Positions 16,664 through 25,501 of a stretch of DNA of 64,000 nt are shown piece by piece (position 1 is the first letter of the stretch; every line of letters starts with the position of its first letter). Location: the NCBI GenBank assembly GCA_022711465.1, contig JAKLEZ010000014.1:62001-126000 (forward strand), written 5' to 3'. The translations under genes and the position numbers were made by a program. The notes beneath the pieces were generated by a model. The model was not told where the DNA came from. It saw only the letters and a program-made list of their open reading frames with translations, and made no database searches. This DNA is from Planctomycetota bacterium. Lineage in GTDB: Bacteria > Planctomycetota > Phycisphaerae > UBA1845 > PWPN01.

Positions 16664-18130
16664 TCAAACCCCTAGCAGGGCCTCTCTCCCTAGCACCTTG
16701 CGATGCCGAGCCAGGGCCGGACGAACGACCTCCCTCAAGAAAACATCAACCTGCCGCGGCGCTAAGCCCACAAAACGCTTCGGGTCAAGAGCTCCGTCGA
16801 GATCGACCGCCGCAAAGGCCGGATCAGCCTTCAGGCGAGCCATCAGGTCGTTGGCCCGACCACGCATCTTCACCTCGCGGGCCGCGGCTTGTGAGTGCTG
16901 GCGAATCCGCTCGTGCAATGCCTGGCGATCCCCTGCCCGGGCGATCTTGCCACGCTTACCCCCTTTTCCTGATTTACCAGTGGTAGTCGCGGCCATCAGA
17001 ATGTCCTCTGTAGCCATGAAGGGCAGCTCGGCCGCCACCCGCGAGGCAATCACCTGCGGATAGACCACCATCCCCCGAGCCACATCGGTCACAATCCGTA
17101 GAATCGCGTCGGTCGCCAGGAAGCTCTCCGCAAAGACGATTCGCTTGTTCGACGAGTCGTCCAGCGTACGCTCGAACCATTGCTCGGCCGCCGTCTGAAA
17201 CGGGCTGGACAGAATCGAGATAACAAATCGGGCTAGACCCGTCATCCGTTCGCAGCGCATCGGGTTCCGTTTGTAGGCCATCGCCGACGAACCCACCTGC
17301 TGGGCCTCGAAAGGCTCCTCCATCTCCTTCATGCCGGCCATGAGCCGCAAATCGTTGGCCATCTTGTGGGCACTGACCGAAATGCCGGCCAGGACGGCGG
17401 CCACGTCGGCGTCAACCTTCCGGCTATAGGTCTGGCCGGTCACCGGCTCCGCCTTCGTGAACCCCAGCCGCGCCATCACACGCCTCTCCAGCCGGTCCAC
17501 CTTCCGCACATCGCCCTCGAACAGGGCCAGGAAGCTCGCCTGCGTGCCAGTCGCCCCGCGAATGCCACGGAATCGCAGACCGCCCAGACGCTGCTCGACT
17601 GCCTCCAGATCGCGGACAAAATCGTACGCCCACAGGCACGCCCGCCGCCCGACGGTCGTGAGTTGTGCCGGCTGGTAGTGCGTGTAGCCCAGGCACGGCA
17701 GGCCACGATACTTGCGGGCAAAGCGGGCCAGAGCGTCAATCACGTTGGCCAGCCAATCGCGAATCAGAACCAGCGCATCCCGGAGGATCATCAGGTCGGC
17801 GTTGTCGACCACGTCCATGCTGGTCGCCCCCAAATGCAGAATCCCACGGGCGCCCGGAGCCACATCGCCCCAGGCGTAGAGGTGGGCCATCACATCATGG
17901 CGAAGACGCTTCTCGTGCTTGGCGGCCACATCGAAGTCGATCTGCTCCATCGTCCGGCGGAGCTGGTCAAGCTGCCGGCGGGTGATCGGCAAGCCCAATT
18001 CGGCCTCCGACTCCGCCAGGGCCAGCCAGATCCTGCGCCAGCAGAGGATCCGATGCCGGGCCCCGAAGAGGCGAGCCATTTCCGGCGAGGCGTAACGGGA
18101 TACCAACGGGTTCTGGTAGATGTCGCTCAT
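16664..18130 (-). CDS. purB: Adenylosuccinate lyase
   Basis: Purine biosynthesis enzyme that cleaves SAICAR to AICAR and adenylosuccinate to AMP. The 488-residue length and the fumarase/aspartase superfamily signature SSAMAYKRNP support this, with TTVGRRACLWAYDF and GATGTQASFL motifs of the vertebrate-like PurB branch. The ATG overlaps the stop of the upstream membrane-protein gene (ATGA), so the two are co-transcribed. Convergent with the ECF gene; the 98-base gap between them has an A/T-rich core but no clear terminator. Confidence 0.93.
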   Translation of the reverse strand: MSDIYQNPLVSRYASPEMARLFGARHRILCWRRIWLALAESEAELGLPITRRQLDQLRRTMEQIDFDVAAKHEKRLRHDVMAHLYAWGDVAPGARGILHLGATSMDVVDNADLMILRDALVLIRDWLANVIDALARFARKYRGLPCLGYTHYQPAQLTTVGRRACLWAYDFVRDLEAVEQRLGGLRFRGIRGATGTQASFLALFEGDVRKVDRLERRVMARLGFTKAEPVTGQTYSRKVDADVAAVLAGISVSAHKMANDLRLMAGMKEMEEPFEAQQVGSSAMAYKRNPMRCERMTGLARFVISILSSPFQTAAEQWFERTLDDSSNKRIVFAESFLATDAILRIVTDVARGMVVYPQVIASRVAAELPFMATEDILMAATTTGKSGKGGKRGKIARAGDRQALHERIRQHSQAAAREVKMRGRANDLMARLKADPAFAAVDLDGALDPKRFVGLAPRQVDVFLREVVRPALARHRKVLGREALLGV

Positions 18131-18750
18131 GGGCGAGAGTATAGCCCGCCCCCATGACGCGATGAAGCCCCCTCAGTGCCGCCCGGACATGGACGGGGAT
18201 GCGCAAGCCAGACGAGGCCAAGTCCAGCCACGATGCCGTACACGATAGCAGCTTCCGCAGAGCGGTTGCCGAAGACAACCCAGGCCGTACCTGTCAGCAT
18301 CCATGCTGCCACGCTAAACACGATCCACAGCCTTGCGCGGAGCATGTGCCGACGAAACAGCCACCACTGTGGTATACCCAGACTCAACCCGAATGTGGCC
18401 AGCGCCGATCCATATCCCATCCAGTGCATCCACTCCAACCTCCAATCCAGAATCATGATGAGCTGGACGGTCTGCCCAAGAGGATAACCTGCTGCAAAGC
18501 CGATACCGCTGAACGCAATAAACCGCAATGGGCGCACACCAGCAGCCCGAACGATGGGCCACTGCAGACCTGCTATAACGAGACCTATGACTAATCCCTT
18601 GCCCAAACGAGCCCATATTCCTGGCTCGCCCCCCAATCCGCTGGCTATCTCGTTGCCACAATCCCAGCAGAGGAACATCGCGGTCGTTGAGAGCAGAACG
18701 CCGATAAGCCAGGGGGTGACCCTAGTCCAAGTGCGTAATCGCGCTGTCAT
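18127..18750 (-). CDS. Multi-pass membrane protein, function unknown
   Basis: A 207-residue hydrophobic protein with about five or six membrane segments (residues 12-28, 48-66, 75-93, 108-125, 140-158 and 165-180). It carries short loops such as DWRLEWMHWMGYGSALATF. I do not recognise the family. It is translationally coupled to purB by ATGA, but nothing in the sequence suggests a role in purine synthesis. The C-terminal 25 residues are Gly/Pro/Ser-rich. Confidence 0.66.
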   Translation of the reverse strand: MTARLRTWTRVTPWLIGVLLSTTAMFLCWDCGNEIASGLGGEPGIWARLGKGLVIGLVIAGLQWPIVRAAGVRPLRFIAFSGIGFAAGYPLGQTVQLIMILDWRLEWMHWMGYGSALATFGLSLGIPQWWLFRRHMLRARLWIVFSVAAWMLTGTAWVVFGNRSAEAAIVYGIVAGLGLVWLAHPRPCPGGTEGASSRHGGGLYSRP

Positions 18751-18825
18751 GGTTGCTGATACTCCGAAGCGGGCCAGCGGCCTGTTGTTGATCTGCCTGA
18801 TCGCGGGTCAACTCGAATAGGCGTT

Positions 18826-19716
18826 TCACGATGCCACGCTTTCCTGCCGACCATAACCGTCCAAGCGAATTGCTCCATTCTCGTGCAACGTCAGCAGACC
18901 ATACGCATTGTCTTCGCCTTCCACCATCGCTGCCAGCGTGCAGTACCGTATCCCATTGATCTCTCTCAGGTCGTTCAGGTGGTTGTGCCCCTGGAAAACC
19001 GTTAACACCTTGCCCGACGCTTCGAGTGACTTGCGAACTTCAACCCGCTGCTTGACGCCATAGTGATTGTCCACGTCCAGCCGCTGGTGGACGAAGACGA
19101 CGGTAGGACGCCGCGTTGCCGTCAGGTCCGCTTCCAGCCACTCAAGCTCCGTTGGTGGGATGTTGGAGTCGGTCCACTCGCTGTTCTTGTTTCCGTAGGG
19201 CTGCCCATCATGTCGGAAACAGGGGTCAAGCACGACGAAATGGAAGCCGCCGAGATCAAACGAGTAGTAGGAGCGGCTGGCTCCGCACTGGGCCAGGAAC
19301 TGCTCCTTCGTGAGCGTCTGGACGCAGTGATTGCCGAGAACATGATGACGCGGGCAACGCACTTGCGCGTAAACTGATTCGATCCGTTCCAGCCAGCTCA
19401 ACTCCCGGTCGGCCGAAGAAGCTGCATCAATGAAGTCCCCCATCTCGACGACACAATCGGCCTTCAGCTCGTTGAAGTGCGCGACGGCTGATGACAACCT
19501 CGCGAGGCTGTCGCGGTAACGACGGGTTCCAGCGGCCTCCTTGTCGGCATAGTGGACGTCGGTGACAAGGCCAATCCGCAGCGGTTGCTGGGCTCGGGTG
19601 TTGTCGCGGCGCGGGTGGGAGCATCCTGGGCAGGCTATGCCTGCGGCACCTGCTGCAAGAAGCGAGGCGCGTTGCAGCAGGGCTCGCCGCGTCGATGTCC
19701 CTGGAGCCGTTGTCAT
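18826..19716 (-). CDS. Tat-exported calcineurin-like metallophosphoesterase
   Basis: A 296-residue exported phosphoesterase. A twin-arginine signal (STRRALLQRASLLAAGAAG) ends near a cysteine (GIACPGC), so it may be a Tat lipoprotein. Metal-binding motifs are in order: TDVHYAD, GDFIDA, GNHC and GHNH, the D-x-H / GD / GNH / GHxH set of the family. Substrate unknown. The ATG at 19716 is preferred over a start 24 codons upstream because it places the Tat motif near the N-terminus. Expected site is the periplasm or outer face of the inner membrane. Confidence 0.85.
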   Translation of the reverse strand: MTTAPGTSTRRALLQRASLLAAGAAGIACPGCSHPRRDNTRAQQPLRIGLVTDVHYADKEAAGTRRYRDSLARLSSAVAHFNELKADCVVEMGDFIDAASSADRELSWLERIESVYAQVRCPRHHVLGNHCVQTLTKEQFLAQCGASRSYYSFDLGGFHFVVLDPCFRHDGQPYGNKNSEWTDSNIPPTELEWLEADLTATRRPTVVFVHQRLDVDNHYGVKQRVEVRKSLEASGKVLTVFQGHNHLNDLREINGIRYCTLAAMVEGEDNAYGLLTLHENGAIRLDGYGRQESVAS

Positions 19717-19946
19717 GTTGGCGTCGATGCTACATCCACCTGGAGCGCGTGAAGATGGCCTATCGCCGTGCCGGCCAAGGAGACACAAACGCTGAACCAG
19801 GTACCGTTCTCCATGGCTCGGGAGATTGCGGCCCTGTGGGCGTACTCCCGGAGGCCGCCGGTGTCATGGCGGCGGTCAGGGCTCACCCCGCAGGCGTCTC
19901 CGTTTCGATTCCCGGTCATCGCTCGAGGCACGAGGTGCTGCCGGGG

Positions 19947-20393
19947 CTATCTTCTTCCGCGCCGAACCACCAGGCTGCCCACGGCCAACAGCAGCGCGCT
20001 GGTGGGCTCGGGGGCGTATTCCACGACGTAGCCGTTCAACTCCCACAGCATGTCGTGCACCTTGTCGTTCCAACCGGCCGAATGATAGTAGTACTCAAGG
20101 CAATTCTCGGTTCCGAAGCCCCAGGAATCGTTAGGTTCTCCGGGCAGCCAGTTGGTGCAGAGCCAGGGTTCGCCTGTGATCCACTTCCAGCCTCCAGAAG
20201 GTTCGCTGTAGGACGGGTCAAGTGTGTCCTGGTAACCTCCGAGCCAACACATGTCGACCGCGTCCGGCCCGCCGAGGGCGGCCACGAGGAATCTGTTCTC
20301 CTCTTCTGAAGTGACGGTTGCGAGATAACCCTGACGACCAACACGACACGAGCACAACGCGTGATTTCTCCTCCCGAACTGAGGTCCCCACAA
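19947..20393 (-). CDS. C-type lectin-like PEP-CTERM protein, N-terminus unresolved
   Basis: The 148-residue open frame has a C-type lectin-like core (GYLATVTSEEEN, CWLGGYQDT, W..ITGEPW..TNWLPGEPND, NCLEYYYHSAGWND) followed by a PEP-CTERM sorting signal: PEPTSALLLA, a hydrophobic segment and RRGRR. Such proteins are exported and processed by an exosortase. No signal peptide is visible in this frame. The expected N-terminal part of the lectin fold is missing or split among frames upstream, so the gene may be frameshifted. A usable start is also unclear. Confidence 0.6.
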   Translation of the reverse strand: MWGPQFGRRNHALCSCRVGRQGYLATVTSEEENRFLVAALGGPDAVDMCWLGGYQDTLDPSYSEPSGGWKWITGEPWLCTNWLPGEPNDSWGFGTENCLEYYYHSAGWNDKVHDMLWELNGYVVEYAPEPTSALLLAVGSLVVRRGRR

Positions 20394-21047
20394 CCAACTC
20401 GCCCGAATCGGCCACGCAGCCGAGCCATTGCCAAGTGTGCACAGACTGTAACTGCAGAAGGAACCCGTGAGAGGAAGAGAGACTGCTCACCAGCACTACC
20501 TCTCCGATCTGCTGTAGCGCGTTGTAGCCTACTGCCTCGTCGTCTGATGGTCAAGACGTGACTGTCCCCGCTCGGTTTGCGACCAGATCGCGAGCCGCGG
20601 CGTGCTTGCGGGCCGAGAATGCCACGCTCCGTCCCCACCCCGTCTCCACTTCGACTCCCGTTCCCATCATGCCAGAATCCGAAGCGAACGGCAAGCCTGC
20701 AAACACCCAGGCGACGACGTGGCCAGACCGGCAGCCGATTCCTGAAGCGAAATACTCGTCAAGCTGTAGACAACGGCCCTGGCGATGCGTTTTACTTGGT
20801 GTCGGCCGCAGATTCGACCCGCCGCGAAAACGGCCAGGAGCGGGTTCTCGCGTGACGGCTGAAACAACGGTGTCGCTGGGGCATGCCCCATGGGCGCCTC
20901 GCGCGTAACGAGTCGCAAGACAGCCACGATACTCCCAAAAAGAGCGCGCCGGTCCCCGGAAGCCCAAGGGCAGGTCCGAAACCTGCCCTCGGGTCATCAC
21001 GCCCGGGTATCCGGGCCCCTCCGGCCGGCCCAAACCAGCCATCAAGA
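20394..21047. other. Gene-poor stretch between two PEP-CTERM genes
   Basis: About 650 bases. Open frames exist on both strands, but none has a recognisable domain or a convincing ribosome site. Codon usage is not biased like the neighbouring genes. The part next to 20394 may hold a scrambled N-terminus of the lectin gene. A hairpin at 20967-20989 is listed separately. Confidence 0.45.
20967..20989 (-). terminator. Stem-loop downstream of PEP-CTERM gene
   Basis: Nine-base stem (GGGCAGGT with ACCTGCCC plus one A-T pair) around a CCGAA loop, about 60 bases past the stop of the gene ending at 21048. No long T run follows on the - strand, so it is at best a weak intrinsic terminator. Confidence 0.4.
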
Positions 21048-21698
21048 TCAACTCACCCGGCGACGATTCCGGAAGCCAATCAGGCCGAGCCCGCCAATGC
21101 CCAGGAAGGCGAGCGAGGCCGGCTCGGGAACCACTCTTCCTTCGACCCGGGTGGCCATCCGCTCGTCAGCTGGGCGATAGTTCCACGGACCATTGTCGCT
21201 GCGGCCGGCCGTGGGACCAATGTCGCCGGTACTGTTAAAGCCCCAGCCGCCGTCGAAGTTCCCCTTCGCATCGGCGATCACCCAGTACGTGGTGTTGGCG
21301 TCGAGTTGCAGCGTGCCGGGGAAGGGCGCGTGCAGCACCTGCTGGCCGGTGACGTTGACGTTGAGGGCCGAGGTCTGGAGGGCACCACCCGGCAGGCCGG
21401 CCGCGTCGGAGGCGATGACGACATCGAGGGGGCCAGTGCCGGTATTCGGTGGCCCGGCTACGCCGACACCGAGCACAATCTGGGTCAACAGGTAGCTGCT
21501 CGGCCCGACAGTGAAGGAAATCGCCTGGTCAACGTTGCCGATCGTGCCGAAAGTCTCGCCCTGGAGCAGCCGGCCACCCACTGAGAAAGCATCATCCGGC
21601 CCGAAGTTGTTGAAGATGGTATCGGCGTCGGCCATGAGGACCGGGCCGAGTACAACGAGCGCGCTGAGCGCGCACAACATCCCCGATTTGCCATACAT
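21048..21698 (-). CDS. PEP-CTERM exported protein (choice-of-anchor type)
   Basis: A 216-residue exported protein with a signal peptide (GMLCALSALVVLGPVLMADA), a beta-rich body resembling the choice-of-anchor domains found in PEP-CTERM proteins (NNFGPDDAFSVGG.., TTYWVIADAKG) and a C-terminal VPEPASLAFLGIGGLGLI-FRNRRR sorting signal. It is predicted to be handled by an exosortase/PEP-CTERM system encoded elsewhere. AAGGAGAG precedes the ATG. The molecular function of such proteins is unknown; cell-envelope or extracellular matrix placement is inferred. Confidence 0.85.
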   Translation of the reverse strand: MYGKSGMLCALSALVVLGPVLMADADTIFNNFGPDDAFSVGGRLLQGETFGTIGNVDQAISFTVGPSSYLLTQIVLGVGVAGPPNTGTGPLDVVIASDAAGLPGGALQTSALNVNVTGQQVLHAPFPGTLQLDANTTYWVIADAKGNFDGGWGFNSTGDIGPTAGRSDNGPWNYRPADERMATRVEGRVVPEPASLAFLGIGGLGLIGFRNRRRVS

Positions 21699-21950
21699 TC
21701 TGATCTCTCCTTTTTTACAAAAGTCTCCTGAGAATCACACCGGCCTCGCCCGCCGTGCGGGTGTGAAAGATCGATGCCGGCCCCGAACAGGCGATTCTAG
21801 GTGCCTTGTCTCGGCCCGCCAGCGATTTCCGGGATTTCCAGGTACAAGAAGTTGTATTTCCTGTCGCACCAAGGGCTTGTGTTCACGTGTCGCGACGCAA
21901 GCACGGCAAATCGGCCGCCGTTAGGATGGAAAAAGGAGGTTATAACCTGT

Positions 21951-23438
21951 TCAGGACCCGCCGAGGCCGGAGAGCTTCTCGTCAATCAGCCTGCCGACCA
22001 TCTTCGGGTCGGCCTGGCCGCCCGATATCTTCATCACCTGGCCGAGCAGAAAACCGCGCGCCTGGGCCTTCTTCTTGGGATTGGCCAGGGCGTCCTGGAC
22101 CGCCTTGGCGTTGGCCTCGAAGGCCTGCGTCACCCAGCCGGCCATGGCTCCCTGGTCACGAACCTGGACCAGCCCATCGCGCTCCGCGATCGCAGTCGGG
22201 GAGTCCCCCGAGTCGAGCATCTTCTCGGCCACCGCCTGGGCAGCAGTGGCATTGATGACCCCGTCGGCGGTGATTCGCGAGAGCTCGCCCAGCCGCCCGG
22301 CGTCAATGCCCAACTGGGCAATCCTGCAGCCTCGGGCATTGGCCTGGGCCAACCAGAAGCTGATGAACTGCTTGCCAAGCGTCGGCGCATGGCCAAACCC
22401 CGCCGCCTCCTCGAACAGATCCACCGTCGCCCGGTCACGCAGAATGGTCGCGGCATCGGCCTGGCTGAGACCGTAGTCCGCCTGCATCCGGGCTTCGCGC
22501 TCCAGGGGCAACTCGCCCACCGACGCCCGAATCCGCTCCAGACACTCGTCGCTGATCTCGACCGGAACCAGATCGGGATCGGGAAAGTAGCGGTAGTCGT
22601 GGGCCTCTTCCTTGCTGCGCTGGAACTCGGTGATACCTCGGACGTCGTCCCAGCCGCGGTTCTCCTTCGGACGCTTGCCGATGACGTAATCGCGATCCGC
22701 CATCCAGTCGTTCACCTGCCGCTCGATCTCGTGAGCGATGGCTCCACGAACCGCTCGGAAGCTGTTGAGGTTCTTCACCTCGCTGATCGGCGTGCGATAC
22801 TCCTGCCCATCATGCTCGATGGCCACGTTGACGTTCGGCTCGAAGCGCATCTGGCCCTTCTGCATGTTCCCTTCGCTCACCCCGAGGTAGGTGACCAGCC
22901 GCTGCAGTTCTACGCAGAAGTTGTAGGCCTCGTCGGCCGACGACAGATCAGGCTCGGTCACGATCTCGAGCAGCGGGGTCCCGGTGCGATTGAGATCAAC
23001 CCGGGTGATGCCGGGGTGCTCGTGCAGGTTCTTGCCCGCGTCCTCCTCCAGGTGAGCCCGGATGATGCCCACCCGGCGAGTCCCACCGCCGACCCCGGCA
23101 GGCACGTCAAACGCACCATCGAAGCTCAGCGGCAGATCGTATTGGCTGATCTGGTAGTTCTTGGGCAGATCAGGGTAATAGTAGCTCTTGCGGTCCCACT
23201 TGGTGAAAGCGGCAATCTCACAGTGCAAGGCAACGGCCGTGCGCACCGAGAACTCGAACGCCTGGCGGTTCATCACCGGGAGCACACCGGGCATGCCCAG
23301 GCAGACGGGACACACATTGCTGTTGGGCTCCGCCCCGAACTCAACCGGACACGAACAGAACAGCTTGCTCTTGGTGGCAAGCTGAACGTGAATCTCCAGT
23401 CCGATGATCGGGCGGATCTTGAGTCGACTGCGGTCCAT
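21951..23438 (-). CDS. gatB: Aspartyl/glutamyl-tRNA(Asn/Gln) amidotransferase subunit B
   Basis: Subunit B of the GatCAB complex, which converts Glu-tRNA(Gln) or Asp-tRNA(Asn) to the amidated form. The 495-residue length fits. Visible motifs are GLEIHVQL, the Zn-site region FCSCPVEFGAEPNSNVCPVCLG, YYYPDLPKNYQISQYD, and the C-terminal YqeY-like domain from about residue 345. The ATG at 23438 is chosen because the family begins a few residues before this motif; 30 extra upstream codons are not conserved. gatA and gatC are not adjacent. Confidence 0.95.
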   Translation of the reverse strand: MDRSRLKIRPIIGLEIHVQLATKSKLFCSCPVEFGAEPNSNVCPVCLGMPGVLPVMNRQAFEFSVRTAVALHCEIAAFTKWDRKSYYYPDLPKNYQISQYDLPLSFDGAFDVPAGVGGGTRRVGIIRAHLEEDAGKNLHEHPGITRVDLNRTGTPLLEIVTEPDLSSADEAYNFCVELQRLVTYLGVSEGNMQKGQMRFEPNVNVAIEHDGQEYRTPISEVKNLNSFRAVRGAIAHEIERQVNDWMADRDYVIGKRPKENRGWDDVRGITEFQRSKEEAHDYRYFPDPDLVPVEISDECLERIRASVGELPLEREARMQADYGLSQADAATILRDRATVDLFEEAAGFGHAPTLGKQFISFWLAQANARGCRIAQLGIDAGRLGELSRITADGVINATAAQAVAEKMLDSGDSPTAIAERDGLVQVRDQGAMAGWVTQAFEANAKAVQDALANPKKKAQARGFLLGQVMKISGGQADPKMVGRLIDEKLSGLGGS

Positions 23439-23701
23439 GACGCTGTCCCCAAGGGCCGGCCTGGCCGGATCGCCCGCCGATCGAGGCCCGCCGGATCCCC
23501 TTTTACCGCAGCGAGCCGGGCCTGCCAAGGGGATGATCGCTCATCGTCTCTGAGTGCTGACGGGGGGGGGAATCGATCCGCGGCCTCGTGCCGCACGAGA
23601 AGTGGTTCACCCAATTCTGCGGTTGGCGGCCAATGTCAGACTACCTCTGCCACCAACCATGAAATGGGCTCCGAACGGCACCTCGGTTCTGTGTTCGGCC
23701 G

Positions 23702-24601
23702 TCACTTGAAGAGCTGGCTTCGAGCCGCCTTCATGATGGCGGCCACGGCCGGGTGCCTGATCCGACGTTCAACCGTGATCGCGAAAAAGCGTTCCCGATG
23801 GCTTTCGATCGCCCCGATCGGCTCGACACGGAACCTCCGCATAATGTCCGATTCCACCACATCGTAGCCCGCGAAGAACCCCTCGCCATGCTCGCCGAAG
23901 GTGCTCAGCAGGGCGATATCCTCGAACTCCCCGATGACCTTGGGCGTCACGTCGACCGCCTCGAGCCACCGGTCGATCGCGGCCCGCAAGGCACCGCCGG
24001 GCGCCGGGAGCAGCGCCGGCGCGCCGTGCAGGGATCGCGGGAAGCCCTTGCGCATCCGCTGAGAGTCTTTGGGCGAGGCGAAGAGGGTGACGCCGCACTC
24101 GCCGAGCAGGTGACTGTAAGCCCGAACTCTGATGTGCGGGCCCACCGGCGCGTCGGACAGGATAAGGTCCAGATCGTGGACCGCAAGAGCAGGCAGCAAC
24201 TGGGCGGGTGACCCATCGACGCACGAGATCCGGCTCGGTTCCGGCAGGTGAATCACCGGCGACAAAAGCCGGTATGCGACAAGTTTCGGGATCGCGTCGT
24301 TGATCCCCACGTTCACCTGGATGGAGACCCCGACGGAGCGACCCTTGAGCGTGTCCACCATCTCGCGGCCAAGCGAGAAAATCTCATCCCCGTATCGGAG
24401 GACCACCCGCCCCATTTCCGTCAGCGCCAGACTGCGCCCGACACGGTCGAACAGCTTCTCGCCCAGCGAACGCTCAAGCTCGTGGATCTGGGCCGAGATC
24501 GTCGGCGGAGCGAGCAGCAGCTCCTGGGACGCTGCGGCAATCGAGCCTGCTCTCGCCACAGTCCAGAAGTAGTAAAGGTGATGGTAGTTGAGCCAGTCCA
24601 T
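23702..24601 (-). CDS. LysR-family regulator, NhaR-like
   Basis: A 299-residue transcriptional regulator. The N-terminal winged helix-turn-helix opens with MDWLNYHHLYYFWTVARAGS and continues ELLLAPPTISAQIHELERSLG, the pattern of NhaR, which activates sodium-proton antiporter genes in enterics. The effector-binding domain spans about residues 90-299. It is divergent from hpf. ATG 24601 is preferred to GTG 24604 because a near-consensus promoter ends six bases before it, so the mRNA would begin at the ATG. No antiporter gene is nearby, so the regulon is unknown; LysR regulators often control the divergent gene. Confidence 0.86.
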   Translation of the reverse strand: MDWLNYHHLYYFWTVARAGSIAAASQELLLAPPTISAQIHELERSLGEKLFDRVGRSLALTEMGRVVLRYGDEIFSLGREMVDTLKGRSVGVSIQVNVGINDAIPKLVAYRLLSPVIHLPEPSRISCVDGSPAQLLPALAVHDLDLILSDAPVGPHIRVRAYSHLLGECGVTLFASPKDSQRMRKGFPRSLHGAPALLPAPGGALRAAIDRWLEAVDVTPKVIGEFEDIALLSTFGEHGEGFFAGYDVVESDIMRRFRVEPIGAIESHRERFFAITVERRIRHPAVAAIMKAARSQLFK

Positions 24602-24607
24602 CACCGG

Positions 24608-24636
24608 ATCATAGTTCGATTTTTCCGATGTGTCAA
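24608..24636 (-). promoter_or_regulatory. Sigma70 promoter of nhaR-like gene, predicted leaderless
   Basis: Read on the - strand: TTGACA (24636-24631), 17 bases, TATGAT (24613-24608), then six bases to the ATG at 24601. The -35 box is a perfect consensus and the -10 matches five of six. The expected start of transcription coincides with the A of the ATG, so no ribosome site would be transcribed. Confidence 0.7.
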
Positions 24637-24727
24637 TGAGCGAGATTCTAAGAATCCAAATGGAGCAACCAAGCGTATATATCTGTGGCGGACGATCTCA
24701 ATGCCGTCATACAGGAAGGAGACGAGA

Positions 24728-25114
24728 ATGCGCATCACGATCCACGGGCAGGGCGTCGACCTCGATCGCTCCTTGAAGGAGCATATCCGGCGGCGGCTGC
24801 AGTTCGCCATGTCGCGGTTCTCGACCCGCGTCCGCGAGGTCGTCGTCCGGTTGGCCGACATCAACGGCGATCGGGGCGGCGCAGATCGATCCTGCCGGAT
24901 CATGGTCCACCTGTCCCCGACCGGCACGATCATGATCGAGGACTGCGATGTAGACCACTTGGTCGCCATCGATCGGGCCGCGGACCGGGCCGGACGGGCC
25001 GTGGCTCGCGAGCTGCGTCGCCGCTGGGAAGTGCGAAGACGTGCAACCCTGCGAGGCAACGACGAACCGTTCCGGCTGCGAGGCGCGTCACGGGTGTTCA
25101 GCCACAGAAACTGA
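24728..25114 (+). CDS. hpf: Ribosome hibernation / S30AE family protein (Hpf-like)
   Basis: A 128-residue basic protein of the ribosome hibernation-promoting family, which binds the 30S decoding region and silences ribosomes in starvation. Visible features are the opening MRITIHGQGVDLDRSLKEHIRRRLQFAM, a central MVHLSPTGTIMIEDCDVDHLVAIDRAADRAG segment (beta-alpha fold) and a short basic tail; the C-terminal domain of long Hpf is absent. The start at 24728 follows AGGAAGGAGACG. In many bacteria hpf lies between rpoN and ptsN. Here rpoN is absent, but a PTS EIIA domain occurs 1.7 kb downstream. Confidence 0.78.
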   Translation: MRITIHGQGVDLDRSLKEHIRRRLQFAMSRFSTRVREVVVRLADINGDRGGADRSCRIMVHLSPTGTIMIEDCDVDHLVAIDRAADRAGRAVARELRRRWEVRRRATLRGNDEPFRLRGASRVFSHRN

Positions 25115-25149
25115 ACGAGAACCAGAGTCGGCAGAACAGGGTCTGCCTG

Positions 25150-25173
25150 TATCCTGGGCCTCCGCCCAGGATA
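25150..25173 (+). terminator. Perfect ten-base stem-loop after hpf
   Basis: TATCCTGGGC and GCCCAGGATA flank a four-base loop (CTCC) 36 bases after the hpf stop and 21 bases before the next ATG. There is no T run, so it may be an RNA-processing or attenuation hairpin rather than a full terminator. Confidence 0.5.
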
Positions 25174-25193
25174 CGACTTCCGGGAGGTGCTCT

Positions 25194-25493
25194 ATGACAA
25201 CCGAGACGGATCGGGTTGTTCGATACTTCCGCCGGCGATGCGGAGAGGGCCGGATTCTGCACAACGCCGCATGCCACCTGCTGCAGCTGATACTGGGGCA
25301 ACCGGGCACCGGCCGCGTGAAGGACTTGATGGCATTCTGCGCAAATCCCGAGAACCTCAAACCCTGGTTGCCGAATGCGACTGACCGGCTCATCTTCTCG
25401 GAGGGCTTGCTTGAGGGACTGCGCGACCTGACGTCGCAACAGCACCACGGGTCCAGGTACGGCATCAGGACGGCGCCAGCGAGTATGAATTGA
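25194..25493 (+). CDS. Small conserved-looking protein, function unknown
   Basis: A 99-residue soluble protein preceded by GGGAGGTG with good spacing, so it is probably translated. Predicted mostly helical; the sequence begins MTTETDRVVRYFRRRCGEG and holds two cysteines before the middle and one further on. I do not recognise a family. It lies between hpf and the CBM48 gene, all on the same strand, and its stop is only eight bases before the next start. Confidence 0.55.
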   Translation: MTTETDRVVRYFRRRCGEGRILHNAACHLLQLILGQPGTGRVKDLMAFCANPENLKPWLPNATDRLIFSEGLLEGLRDLTSQQHHGSRYGIRTAPASMN

Positions 25494-25501
25494 GGCCGAC
25501 C

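Noticed and set aside
20551..21051. 166-codon - strand frame between the PEP-CTERM genes
   Set aside because: No domain, no ribosome site, composition typical of non-coding DNA.
21801..23867. Long + strand open frame (688 codons) opposite gatB
   Set aside because: gatB is unmistakable on the - strand over the same bases. The + frame has no recognisable domain or ribosome site.
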